From NCBI GenBank assembly GCA_963738625.1, contig CAVTXH010000002.1, positions 558,001-622,000 on the forward strand: 64,000 bases of DNA, given 5' to 3'. A model generated the notes under the pieces. The model was not told the DNA's origin. It worked only from the letters and a program-made list of their open reading frames with translations, and ran no database searches. The translations under genes were made by a program, and so were the position numbers. Every line of letters starts with the position of its first letter. Position 1 is the stretch's first letter. This document shows positions 16,612 through 25,233 of this stretch, piece by piece. Source of the DNA: UBA7672 sp963738625. GTDB taxonomy: Bacteria > Pseudomonadota > Alphaproteobacteria > Caulobacterales > Hyphomonadaceae.

Positions 16612-19600
16612 TTAGAAGTCGACGTTGACCGACGCGAAGAAGCGGCGGCCCCACAGGTCGAAGTTGTCGGCGAAGCCGGTTTGGACATTCGGCTCCGCGT
16701 CGAAGACGTTGTTGACGCCGCCTCGGATCACGATGTTGTCCGTCACGTCGTAACGAACCGCAAAGTCGTGCTGGTAGAAATCCTCGGTGGTGAACAGGTT
16801 AGACGGACGTGTATCGACGTTGAGGCCGATGGTGGCCGGGTTCACGAGCTCCTGGGCTTCCTGGAAGTCCATGCGCCAGGTCAGCGTCAGCGGGCCCTGG
16901 CTCCACGCAGCAGCCGTGCGGAAACGAACGCGCGGGTTGTTGAGCGTGGTGTCAATCTGGGTCGGTATGTACGTCGTCGTCGGGTTGGTGAAGTCCTGAC
17001 GTTTGACGAGATAGTTGCCGGTGACCGACAGGTCAATGCGGCCCATGTCAGATCCCAGAACGTCCGACGTCTCGAAGCCGTACTTGATGTCGAAGTCCAT
17101 GCCCTTCGCGCGCAGGGCGGCGAAGTTGAACGGGCCTTCGATGAAGCTGATGACCTCGAAAGCGTTCGGGTCCGTCGACGGCGCGCGGGTGAAGACGCCA
17201 CAAGCCTGAGCGTTGAAGGCGTCGCTGTCCGTGCAGAGGTTGAGCAGCGTCTGGGCCGACAGTGTCGCGATCGCGTTGGTGATCTCGATGTCATACCAGT
17301 CAAGCACAACCGACAGGCCCGGAACGACCTGCGGCGTAAAGATCGCCGAAGCCGTCCAGCTGTCCGACTCCTCCGGTTTCAGGAGCGGGTTGCTACCGCT
17401 CAGGCCCTGGTTCGAGAAGGTGGGGTTCGGGTCGACGTAAGTGACCGGAATACCCAGCTGAGCGCAGTTCCGAATCCGGTTCTGTCGGATGGTTGTGCTG
17501 GCCGTTGCGGCGATGATCGGCGCGGAGCAGCCGTCGTTCAGGTTGGGGAACGTGTCGAACGGCGGCGAGTACAGCTCGCCCATGGTCGGCGCGCGCACTG
17601 ACGTACCTTTCGTACCGCGGAATGCGATGTCGTCGTTGACCCGCCAGAAGCCGGCGATGCTCCATGTGTCTGTCACGCCGATCGAGGAATAGTTCGACGT
17701 GCGTGCGGCGCCGCTCAGTTCGAGCGAGTCGATCAGGAAAACGTCCTTGACGAGCGGGATGGCCACCTCGGCGAAGAACTCGGTCACGTCGAAAGACGTT
17801 TCCGGCAGGTCGCCGCCCGAGTTTCCAAAGAGCGTCCGGTCGCCGAAGTCGGTGAGATCGGCCGACGTCGTTTCCTTGCGGTATTCGCCGCCCACCGCGA
17901 TGCCGATCGGACCTGCGCCCCAGAAGTCCCAGAGGTTGCCCGAAGCAATGCCGCGAACGTCGTGCTGTTCGTTCATTTCCTTCGTGATGATTTCGGTCGT
18001 GATGTAGTCCTGCGCGGCTTGGCTGAAACCGCCGGTGCCGAAGATGCGCGACGGGACGCAGCCAGTGATGCGCGGATCGTTGGCCGCGTAGGTGGCGCCG
18101 GTGTTCGGGTTGACGATGGCGCGGCCCTGGGCAGCCAGGATCCGCACGCGGCAAACAATGTTGCCGGCCGGCCCAACGACACCGCCCGTATCGACCACAG
18201 CGTCAGCCGAGTAGGCATAGCGCTCGACGTCGATGGTGTCCGGCTCGGTGCCGAGGGCTTCCATCTTGCCGTAGGTGTAGCCGATGTCCCATTTGACGTT
18301 GTTGACAAAGGCGAGCTGATCAAAGCTGCCCTTGGCGCCGGCGACATAGCGTTCCGTAGTCCGCTCAGCGACCGACGGGCGGAAACCCAGATCGTAGCTG
18401 AACAGGCGGAACTGGCCGCGCTGGTCGTTTACCGTGCCGGCAGGCAAGCCAGCTGTATCGATGTTCTCACGCGTGTTGGCGATGATCGCGTTACGCAGCG
18501 CCGTCGGCAGATACGCGTTGTCGAGGCCGATGTTGAACGAGGTGATGGACGTGTAGGCCAGCGCGTTCGTGTAGTTGAAGGTCGCTGACTGTGCTCCGAA
18601 CGGGTTGGAACCCGTCGTGCCGGTTGCGCCGGCGCCGGCGAACGACCGGATACCGATGTTCGCGAAGTGCGGCTGGAACACGTCGATGTTGGTCTCGTCG
18701 ATGTACTTGGCTTCTGCGTACAGCCGAACGTTGTCCGTCAAGTCGAAGTTGGCGCCAGCCTGGAAGCGATAGGCCTCCTGTTCAGGCAAGCGGTTGGTTT
18801 CGACCGCAACCAGCGAGTCGCCGCTGCCGCCCACCGTGGTGACGCGGTTGAGCGCGCCGGCGTTCCTGCTCGAGCCGAAATCCGCCAGGAAGGGCGTACC
18901 GTCGGCCGAGAATTGATAGGCTGTCCCGGGATTCGTCGCGAAGCAGTTGGCCTGGAACGCAGTGCTGACGGCGTTGGCCGCCGTGCAGGAGCCGATCGGA
19001 ATATCGGGATCGCTGGCAGGCGTCGCGCGCGTGCCGTTGGCCAGCACGATGATGCCGCCGCGAGGACGATTCAGAGTGCGAAGGTGCGAGACAACCTGCG
19101 CATCGAACACGCCGTCGCTGAGGGCGCTCGCGGGATCGGCGTCGACAGTGATGATACGCTGCTCGTGCTCAACCCAGTCGATCTGGAGGTCCTTGTCGTT
19201 GACGACGTCCGAGGTCTGATACTCGGCGAAGCCATACAGGTTCAGGCGATCGTCCAGCAGGTTGGTGCCAGCGATCAGGCTCACGCGCTTGTTGAAGGCG
19301 TCCGTGCCTTCGGCGAGCTGACCCATCGCGAGGTCGAGGTTGAGGCCCTCATAGTCGTCCTTCATGATGAAGTTGACGACGCCCGAGACGGCGTCCGCGC
19401 CGTAGAGCGCCGAAGCGCCGCCGGTCACGATCTCGACGCGTTCCACAAGATCAGTCGGGATCGTGTCGACGTCGACCCGTGCACCCGCCGGGTCGCCAGC
19501 GACATGGCGACGGCCGTCAACGAGGACCAGCGTACGCGCGGAGCCAAGGTTTCGCAGGTTAAGGAAGGCCAGACCGCCGATGCCGACGAAGCCGCCAGTG

Positions 19601-19920
19601 GTGTCTTCATAGACCTGGCTGTTCTGCAGCGCCGGGATGTCGGCAAGGAAGTCGACAATGTTCTGTTCGCCCGAGATTAGAATGTCTTCTTGCTGGATCT
19701 GGATGACAGGAGTCGGCGCGGTTTCTGCGGTCCTCGGGATCAGCGAACCGGTAATAACAACCACATCCTGTTCGGTTGGCTGAGTCGCATCGACGGCAGG
19801 CGCAGCCTGTGGCGCTGCTCCGGGGGTTTGCGCGCCCGCGGACCCCATGGCGATCGTCATCGCTCCAAGCGCGGCGCCGCCAAAGAAAAGTTTGCGCATC
19901 CCTGCGCTTTTGATGGACAT
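16612..19920 (-). CDS. TonB-dependent outer-membrane receptor
   Basis: A 1102-residue receptor, at the long end of the family. A signal peptide ends near GSAGAQ; the TonB-box-like DVVVITG follows a Pro/Ala-rich linker at about residue 50; the plug domain runs to about residue 190 with LRNLGSARTLVLVDGRR, VERVEIVTGGASALYGADA and VSGVVNFIMK; the rest is a 22-strand barrel ending in the C-terminal Phe of RFFASVNVDF. These plug motifs are those of the large receptors of sphingomonads and caulobacters, which take up carbohydrates, peptides or hydrophobic acids. Substrate unknown; the two ligases next door suggest a carboxylic acid. No sigma/anti-sigma pair is nearby. Confidence 0.92.
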   Translation of the reverse strand: MSIKSAGMRKLFFGGAALGAMTIAMGSAGAQTPGAAPQAAPAVDATQPTEQDVVVITGSLIPRTAETAPTPVIQIQQEDILISGEQNIVDFLADIPALQNSQVYEDTTGGFVGIGGLAFLNLRNLGSARTLVLVDGRRHVAGDPAGARVDVDTIPTDLVERVEIVTGGASALYGADAVSGVVNFIMKDDYEGLNLDLAMGQLAEGTDAFNKRVSLIAGTNLLDDRLNLYGFAEYQTSDVVNDKDLQIDWVEHEQRIITVDADPASALSDGVFDAQVVSHLRTLNRPRGGIIVLANGTRATPASDPDIPIGSCTAANAVSTAFQANCFATNPGTAYQFSADGTPFLADFGSSRNAGALNRVTTVGGSGDSLVAVETNRLPEQEAYRFQAGANFDLTDNVRLYAEAKYIDETNIDVFQPHFANIGIRSFAGAGATGTTGSNPFGAQSATFNYTNALAYTSITSFNIGLDNAYLPTALRNAIIANTRENIDTAGLPAGTVNDQRGQFRLFSYDLGFRPSVAERTTERYVAGAKGSFDQLAFVNNVKWDIGYTYGKMEALGTEPDTIDVERYAYSADAVVDTGGVVGPAGNIVCRVRILAAQGRAIVNPNTGATYAANDPRITGCVPSRIFGTGGFSQAAQDYITTEIITKEMNEQHDVRGIASGNLWDFWGAGPIGIAVGGEYRKETTSADLTDFGDRTLFGNSGGDLPETSFDVTEFFAEVAIPLVKDVFLIDSLELSGAARTSNYSSIGVTDTWSIAGFWRVNDDIAFRGTKGTSVRAPTMGELYSPPFDTFPNLNDGCSAPIIAATASTTIRQNRIRNCAQLGIPVTYVDPNPTFSNQGLSGSNPLLKPEESDSWTASAIFTPQVVPGLSVVLDWYDIEITNAIATLSAQTLLNLCTDSDAFNAQACGVFTRAPSTDPNAFEVISFIEGPFNFAALRAKGMDFDIKYGFETSDVLGSDMGRIDLSVTGNYLVKRQDFTNPTTTYIPTQIDTTLNNPRVRFRTAAAWSQGPLTLTWRMDFQEAQELVNPATIGLNVDTRPSNLFTTEDFYQHDFAVRYDVTDNIVIRGGVNNVFDAEPNVQTGFADNFDLWGRRFFASVNVDF

Positions 19921-20287
19921 GATTTTTTGACCCCAGAATGCCGATTGCTAGTGCGCCGGTCCTGACTCCGACGTTGTTGGCATCTCACACAGCGCGTTCT
20001 GGCACTTCAACGGCCCTGCCCGATTCATGACACAATCGGAACGGTGCTGTGACATTTGGGAAACAAAAACTCGAGCGTTTAGGGGAGAACGTTCCAAAAT
20101 GTGCTCAAGCGCTGCATCGATAGCCCACATATCGGAATATGCAGATATTATTTCGGGCTGTTTCGCGCACCGTTTCCAAGCTTCGGCGATTCTTTGGATC
20201 GCGTTCGTGAGCCTTGCGGGATTCTACCCGTTGATCGTGTACGCCTGGTGAAGACCGGCCCGGGCTGCTGGTGCAGCAGCTGTTCGG
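19921..20287. other. intergenic stretch upstream of the TonB receptor
   Basis: About 370 bases with lower GC around 20040-20160 than the surroundings. It must carry the receptor promoter and leader. I see GGAGAACGTTCCAAAA near 20082-20097 with a GAACGTTC palindrome, and a hairpin near the right edge, but no open frame with protein-like content and no riboswitch I recognise. Confidence 0.4.
20264..20280 (-). terminator. short hairpin downstream of the symporter gene
   Basis: GCTGCT-GGTGC-AGCAGC, just past the symporter stop. The stem is only 6 bp and no T-run follows, so the assignment is tentative. Confidence 0.3.
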
Positions 20288-21637
20288 CTAGTCGGGGTCC
20301 TGTTCGATTGGCTGGGCTGCGAGCGGCGGCGCCTTGCCCGCCATAGCGAGCTTGAGTTTGTCCCGATCAAGCGCGCCTTCCCAACGGCTCACCGCGATTG
20401 TCGCCACCGCATTGCCAATGAAATTGGTAAGCGCCCGGCATTCCGACAGGAACCGGTCGACGCCTAGAATGATCGCCATGCCGGCCACGGGAATGGAGGG
20501 CAGCACGGCCAGCGTCGCCGCCAGCGTTATGAAGCCCGCGCCCGTGACGCCCGCGGCGCCCTTGGAGCTCAGCATGGCGACAAGCAACAGGATGACCTGA
20601 TCGCCCAAGCTCAGCGGCGTGTTGGTGGCCTGCGCGATGAACAGCGCCGCCATCGTCATGTAGATGTTGGTCCCATCGAGGTTGAAGGAATAGCCAGTTG
20701 GGATCACCAGGCCGACAACCGGCCGCGCACACCCCGCCCGCTCCATCTTCTCCATCAGCGCCGGCAGCGCCGATTCCGAAGAGGACGTGCCAAGCACCAG
20801 GAACAGCTCCTCCTTCAGATATTTTAGCAGGCTGAAAATGCTGAAGCCAGCCCAAAGTCCAACGGCGCCCAGGACGACCACGATAAAGACGAACGATGTG
20901 ACCCAGACAGCCAGAAGCAGCTTGGCAAGCTGAACGATTGCATCGAGGCCTTGACTCGAAATCAGGAATGCAAAGGCGCCGAAAGCGCCGATAGGCGCCG
21001 CCCTCATCAGAATCGCGACCATCTTGAAGACGCCGATGCTGAAGGCGTTCAGCACGTCGATCGCGGGTTGCGCTTTCTCGCCGGCCAGGGCCAGCGAAAC
21101 GCCGAACACAATGGCGAGAAACAGCACCGGAAGAATGCTCGCGCCTGTGAAGGCGCCGACGAATGTCGTGGGAATGATGTCGGACAGAAAGCCTACAACG
21201 GTGATGTCGTGGGATTGCTTCTCGTAACCCTGCACGCGCTCGACCTGGCCTGGGTCGAGCGTGGCGATGTCCACATTCATCCCGGCACCCGGCTGGAACA
21301 CATTGCCGACGATGAGGCCGACGATCAGCGCCAGCGTCGAGAAGAAGATGAAATACGCAAACGCCTTAAGCGCTACGCGACCCAGCTTGCCCATATCGCG
21401 CATGCCGGCGATGCCGATGACAATTGTGAGAAAGATCACCGGAGCGATGATCATCTTCACCAGCTTCACGAAGGCGAGGCCGAGCGGATTCAGGTACTCG
21501 GCTATCCACGGCTCGCCGCGATAGAAATGGCCGATCAGCCCGCCCGCAAAGATCGCGAACAGCACCTGGAAGTAGAGCTGGGTGTAAAATGGCCCCTTGC
21601 GCCGCTTCTCGTCGGCGGGCGCACCTATCGCGACCAT
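20288..21637 (-). CDS. dicarboxylate/amino acid:cation symporter (DctA/GltP family)
   Basis: A 449-residue inner-membrane secondary transporter importing C4-dicarboxylates or acidic amino acids with H+ or Na+. The family signatures are present: the serine-rich hairpin GTSSSESALPALMEKME, PTGYSFNLDGTNIYMTMAALFI in helix 7, the second hairpin SSKGAAGVTGAGFITLAATL, and DRFLSECRALTNFIGNAVATI in helix 8. About eight helices plus two re-entrant loops. The start has a good site (GAGGGACGAGGA). It follows secF on the same strand by 108 bases. Aspartate/glutamate versus dicarboxylate preference cannot be settled by eye. Confidence 0.92.
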   Translation of the reverse strand: MVAIGAPADEKRRKGPFYTQLYFQVLFAIFAGGLIGHFYRGEPWIAEYLNPLGLAFVKLVKMIIAPVIFLTIVIGIAGMRDMGKLGRVALKAFAYFIFFSTLALIVGLIVGNVFQPGAGMNVDIATLDPGQVERVQGYEKQSHDITVVGFLSDIIPTTFVGAFTGASILPVLFLAIVFGVSLALAGEKAQPAIDVLNAFSIGVFKMVAILMRAAPIGAFGAFAFLISSQGLDAIVQLAKLLLAVWVTSFVFIVVVLGAVGLWAGFSIFSLLKYLKEELFLVLGTSSSESALPALMEKMERAGCARPVVGLVIPTGYSFNLDGTNIYMTMAALFIAQATNTPLSLGDQVILLLVAMLSSKGAAGVTGAGFITLAATLAVLPSIPVAGMAIILGVDRFLSECRALTNFIGNAVATIAVSRWEGALDRDKLKLAMAGKAPPLAAQPIEQDPD

Positions 21638-21745
21638 TCCTCGTCCCTCCGCCCCTGCCGCGCGCCAGCCGGCGGCGAACGCATCGTCTGACCCAAGGGC
21701 AGTTTACGTTGCTTCGGAAAGAGGGCCAGCTTTTTCCGGAGGTGC

Positions 21746-22699
21746 TTACGAGGCCGCCTCCGCAGCGTCCCGATCGACGCCTGCCAGTTTCGAGCCCGGA
21801 ATGCGGCCCGGCAGGTACAGCAGCAGCGGCGCGGCAACAAAGATCGACGAATAGGTGCCGATGATGATGCCGAACACGATCGAGGCTGCGAACCCGAACA
21901 GCACCGGTCCGCCCAAGAACAGCATCGTTCCCGCCGCGAGCATCGTCGCCAGCGAGGTGATCAATGTACGCGAGAGCGTCGCAGTGATCGAAATGTCGAT
22001 GATCCTGGACAGGGACAGCTTCTTATACTTCTTAAGCATCTCGCGGATGCGGTCGAACACCACAACCGTGTCGTTGATGGAATACCCCGCGACGGTCAGC
22101 ACGCCGGCCACGATGGTCAGGTCGAATGTCATCTGCGTGATCGAAAACATCCCAACGCACGCATAGACGTCGTGGAATGTCGTGATGAAGGCGCCCCAGC
22201 CGAATTTCGACTCGAAACGGAACCACACATAGAGACCGATCCCGACGACGGCCAAGATCGCGGCGATGATACCGCTCTGAAACAGCTCTGCGCTGACCTT
22301 GCCGCTAACCGAACCTGTCTCCCGGATAGTGACTCCATCGTCCAGCGCGTCGGTGACCTTACGGGTCGTATCTTCGATATTCGCGCCCTCTTCCAGAGGC
22401 ACACGGATCAGCACGGTGGTGCCGTCATCGGCGGTGGTGACGTTGCTCTCGGTGAAGCCCGCCTTCGCGATTTCGCCACGTACGCGGTCGACATCGAACG
22501 GTGTTGCCTGCGCCGCCTCGACCTGCACGCCGCCGGTAAAGTCGAGGCCCATGTTGAGGCCCTGGGTCATCAGCGACACGGTCGTCACGACGGTGATTAT
22601 TCCGGTGACGACGAACCCGACGAATCTCAGCTTCATGAAGGGGAAAGGTTCAGGCTCCCTCGCCTGCACCTTTGTCGCGCTTGGTTTATCCCACCACAT
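21746..22699 (-). CDS. secF: protein translocase subunit SecF
   Basis: A 317-residue inner-membrane protein that with SecD pulls exported proteins out of the Sec channel using the proton gradient. Six helices; the first is followed by NMGLDFTGGVQVE, and the C-terminal half has GVLTVAGYSINDTVVVFDRIRE and GPVLFGFAASIVFGIIIGTYSSIF, both diagnostic. The ATG at 22699 is preferred over a GTG at 22714, with GAGG just upstream. The usual partner secD would sit immediately upstream; instead there is a divergent exoD gene, so secD must be elsewhere. Confidence 0.95.
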   Translation of the reverse strand: MWWDKPSATKVQAREPEPFPFMKLRFVGFVVTGIITVVTTVSLMTQGLNMGLDFTGGVQVEAAQATPFDVDRVRGEIAKAGFTESNVTTADDGTTVLIRVPLEEGANIEDTTRKVTDALDDGVTIRETGSVSGKVSAELFQSGIIAAILAVVGIGLYVWFRFESKFGWGAFITTFHDVYACVGMFSITQMTFDLTIVAGVLTVAGYSINDTVVVFDRIREMLKKYKKLSLSRIIDISITATLSRTLITSLATMLAAGTMLFLGGPVLFGFAASIVFGIIIGTYSSIFVAAPLLLYLPGRIPGSKLAGVDRDAAEAAS

Positions 22700-22902
22700 G
22701 CCGGCCTCACGCACGAAATTGTCTTTGCCGAACCCTTGTTTTCAGGGGGTCGGCGGATCGCCCTGCGCTAGCAGTTGAGGCTCAAAAGCGCCATTCAAAA
22801 TTTTTGTGCCGCTGCGTATGGACTTGAGGGTACCCGGTAGCGACCTATCGCTTGCGCCGTGCAGGCGGCGCGAGGGGAGATTGACCCTTCAATTTGACCC
22901 CA

Positions 22903-23589
22903 ATGGCCCGCTTTTTGGGCGGGAAACTAAGGGATATGCCGGTAGCCGCGAACGTACATCCAGGCCCAGAGGCGGGTGCACGAACCTCGAGCCTGCTGCT
23001 GCAGGCTGTGCGCGGCGATGGCGATCGGATCACTGTAGGCGAGATTCTGGATGCTCTGGACGCGCGTGCGTTCGGCCTGGCGACCCTGATCTTCTCGATC
23101 CCTTCAATTATCCCCATGCCCCCCGGCGTCCCTACCGTGGTTGGCATCGCTCTTCTGATCGTCTCCGTGCAGATGGTCATCGGTCGTTATGAGCTGTGGT
23201 TGCCTGGCTTCCTCACGAAGCGCAGCTTCTCCCGCGCGGCGCTGGTCTCGGCGATGGAGAAATTTGCACCGCGGCTGGAGGCGGTCGAGCGGATAGCCAG
23301 CCCCCGGCTTTTGTTCCTGACGGGACGCATCGGCACGATCATGATCGGCCTGGTGGTCCTGTTCATGGCGCTGGTGCTGATTCTACCCCTTCCGCCCGGA
23401 GGCAACTTCCCCCCCGCCGTCGCCTGCGCCGTCCTCGGCATGGGACTGGCCGAACGAGACGGAGTCATCGTCCTGGTCGGGCTGATCGCCTCGATCGCCG
23501 CGACCGCGGCTGTCTGGGTAGTAACCTCACTTTTCATCCAGTCCCTGCCGGGTTTCATCGACTGGCTCATGAGAAGCTTGGGCTTTTAG
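22903..23589 (+). CDS. ExoD-family membrane protein
   Basis: About 228 residues, an integral membrane protein of the ExoD (exopolysaccharide synthesis) family. It opens with a short cytoplasmic segment RITVGEILDALDARAFGLA, the family signature, then IPSIIPMPPGVPTVVGIALL and four or five helices with PLPPGGNFPPAVACAVLGMGLAERDG, again typical. In Sinorhizobium meliloti exoD mutants are impaired in exopolysaccharide and alkaline tolerance; biochemical role is unknown. Starts at 22894 (TTG), 22903 and 22936 are all possible; no site is clearly best. No other exopolysaccharide genes are near. Confidence 0.82.
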   Translation: MARFLGGKLRDMPVAANVHPGPEAGARTSSLLLQAVRGDGDRITVGEILDALDARAFGLATLIFSIPSIIPMPPGVPTVVGIALLIVSVQMVIGRYELWLPGFLTKRSFSRAALVSAMEKFAPRLEAVERIASPRLLFLTGRIGTIMIGLVVLFMALVLILPLPPGGNFPPAVACAVLGMGLAERDGVIVLVGLIASIAATAAVWVVTSLFIQSLPGFIDWLMRSLGF

Positions 23590-23616
23590 GGTTTCAACGC
23601 GCCTCACCCGGACACT

Positions 23617-23657
23617 TTGCGACAAATGCGGCTGTTGCCGGGCGTACTCTTGCGACA
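23617..23657. promoter_or_regulatory. direct repeat TTGCGACA upstream of the EF-hand gene
   Basis: TTGCGACA occurs at 23617-23624 and 23650-23657, 33 bases apart (about three helical turns), in the 124-base gap before the EF-hand gene. A -10-like TATAGC lies at about 23680. Candidate binding site, perhaps for the response regulator two genes on. Confidence 0.35.
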
Positions 23658-23713
23658 GCCCGGCTTCAGTCTGGCTCTATAGCGCCGATTCAGTGCGCCG
23701 GAGAACCAGACTG

Positions 23714-24391
23714 ATGAAAAGCGAATTGCTCGTCATTGTATCCCTCCTGGCGCTGGCCGGACCCGCCACGGCTCAGATGCCGGGTCCGGGCGGCGCCCGC
23801 GGCTTCGGCCTGCTGGAATTCGACACCAACGCCGACGGCCGGCTGACCAAGACCGAGTTCGATGCGGCCCAGCGCACCCGCTTCAACCAGCTCGACGCCA
23901 ATATGGACGGCTCCGCGACGCCCGAAGAGATCCGCACCGGCATGGAGGTCCAGGCCAAGGCGCGTCATGACGCGGCCCAGAAGGCGCGCTTCACCGAACT
24001 CGACAAGGACAAGAACGGCCAGATCAGCCAGGCCGAATTCCTGGCGGCCGAAACTGGAGACCGTAGCCCCGGCATGCGCAATGGCCGCGGCCCGGGTTCG
24101 ATGATGATGTTCGGCGGTCCCGGCGGCCCCGGCGGTCCGCGCGGCGAACGCATGCGCGGCCCCGGCGGACCTCGCTCGGACGGACCGCCAGGCGCTGGCG
24201 GCCCTCCGCAGCCCGGTGCACAGCCAGCCAATACTCAGCTGCGAGCTGGCCCGGCTGATACGGATGGCGACGGCAAGCTTACCTTCGCCGAGTTCACCGT
24301 CCGCTCTAATGAAGCCTTCACCCGAGCCGACGGCAACAAGGACGGTACGGTGACCATCGCCGAACTTCAGGCGATGTCGGGCCCGCGCTAG
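23714..24391 (+). CDS. secreted EF-hand calcium-binding protein
   Basis: A 225-residue exported protein with a signal peptide ending near ATA-Q (residue 20). Five EF-hand loops with complete ligand sets begin at residues 37 (DTNADGRLTKTE), 61 (DANMDGSATPEE), 97 (DKDKNGQISQAE), 182 (DTDGDGKLTFAE) and 206 (DGNKDGTVTIAE). Between loops three and four lies a 60-residue Gly/Pro/Arg/Met-rich linker. It is expected to buffer or sense Ca2+ in the periplasm. The ATG at 23714 follows a GGAG site and begins the signal peptide. It is followed by a strong hairpin and then a two-component system on the same strand. Confidence 0.85.
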   Translation: MKSELLVIVSLLALAGPATAQMPGPGGARGFGLLEFDTNADGRLTKTEFDAAQRTRFNQLDANMDGSATPEEIRTGMEVQAKARHDAAQKARFTELDKDKNGQISQAEFLAAETGDRSPGMRNGRGPGSMMMFGGPGGPGGPRGERMRGPGGPRSDGPPGAGGPPQPGAQPANTQLRAGPADTDGDGKLTFAEFTVRSNEAFTRADGNKDGTVTIAELQAMSGPR

Positions 24392-24452
24392 CGGCCCCTG
24401 TGGTCGTCGGCGCCTCTCTCCCCCGAACAGGCGGTGATCCTGACGACCCCCA

Positions 24453-24495
24453 ACGGCCTGTTGCATCGGGTCGCCCCGATGCAGCAGGCTGCCGT
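24453..24495 (+). terminator. long hairpin between EF-hand gene and response regulator
   Basis: A 14-bp stem with one G-T wobble (24457-24470 with 24475-24488, 4-base loop TCGC) can extend by ACGG/CCGT (24453-24456 with 24492-24495) past a 3-base bulge. It is followed by CGTTTG, a poor T-tract. It may terminate or attenuate the EF-hand transcript or set its 3' end while letting some polymerase through to the two-component genes. Confidence 0.6.
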
Positions 24496-24519
24496 CGTTT
24501 GAAACAGCTCGCAAAGCCG

Positions 24520-25233
24520 ATGTCCCAGAGCCTCCTGATTGTCGAAGACGAGGCCTCCATCCGGGAGCCGCTGGTCAGCTATTTCGAACGCAACCAGTTT
24601 CGCGTGAAGGAAGCGAAGGGGGCCGCCGAAGCGCGAACCCTGCTTACCGCGCACGCGTTCGACCTCGTCATCTCGGACATCATGATGCCCGGCGAAGATG
24701 GGCTGAGCCTATGCCGGCATATTCGCTCGACCAGCAATTTGCCCGTCATCCTGCTCACGGCGAAAAGCGAGGAGCTGGACCGAATTCTCGGCCTTGAGGT
24801 CGGGGCCGACGACTATGTGGTCAAACCATTCAGCCCGCGCGAGTTGCTTGCGCGCGTGAAGGCCGTGCTACGCCGCGCCAACAGCCTGCCCCCGCGCCAG
24901 GCGGCGCCCGATACGGAGCGCTACGCCTTCGGCGACTGGGTGCTGAAGACGGGCGAGCGCGAACTCGTCGGCGCGGATGGGCTCAACGTACCCCTATCGA
25001 CGGGCGAATATGCGCTGCTGCTTGTCCTGGTGGAGCGGCCCCGTCTGGTTCTCACGCGCGACCAGCTTCTCGATCTCACTCAGGGCCGCGAAGCCGGTGT
25101 GTTCGATCGCTCGATCGACAACCAGATCAGCCGTCTGCGCCGCAAAATCGAAGATGATCCCAAGGCGCCAAAATACATCAAGACAGTCTGGGGCGGCGGC
25201 TACTCCTTCGCGGCGGAGGTAAGGAAGCTGTGA
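24520..25233 (+). CDS. OmpR-family response regulator
   Basis: A 237-residue transcription factor: receiver domain (residues 1-120) with acidic pocket VEDE, phosphorylated Asp53 in ISDIMMPGEDG, Thr in LLTAKS and Lys in VVKPFSP; then a winged-helix DNA-binding domain with LSTGEYALLLVL and RSIDNQISRLRRKIEDDP and the closing TVWGGGYSF. The ATG at 24520 begins the receiver; upstream in-frame starts would overlap the hairpin at 24453-24495. Its TGA overlaps the GTG start of the sensor kinase, so the pair is co-translated. Targets unknown. Confidence 0.92.
   Translation: MSQSLLIVEDEASIREPLVSYFERNQFRVKEAKGAAEARTLLTAHAFDLVISDIMMPGEDGLSLCRHIRSTSNLPVILLTAKSEELDRILGLEVGADDYVVKPFSPRELLARVKAVLRRANSLPPRQAAPDTERYAFGDWVLKTGERELVGADGLNVPLSTGEYALLLVLVERPRLVLTRDQLLDLTQGREAGVFDRSIDNQISRLRRKIEDDPKAPKYIKTVWGGGYSFAAEVRKL

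Noticed and set aside
16681..19680. several long plus-strand frames inside the TonB receptor gene
   Set aside because: Composition is Arg/Val/Asp-rich shadow sequence; the minus-strand frame has plug, barrel and terminal Phe.
20082..20110. GAACGTTC near 20086 as a LexA (SOS) box
   Set aside because: Alphaproteobacterial LexA sites are GTTC-N7-GTTC or GAAC-N7-GAAC; this is a contiguous palindrome and does not fit.
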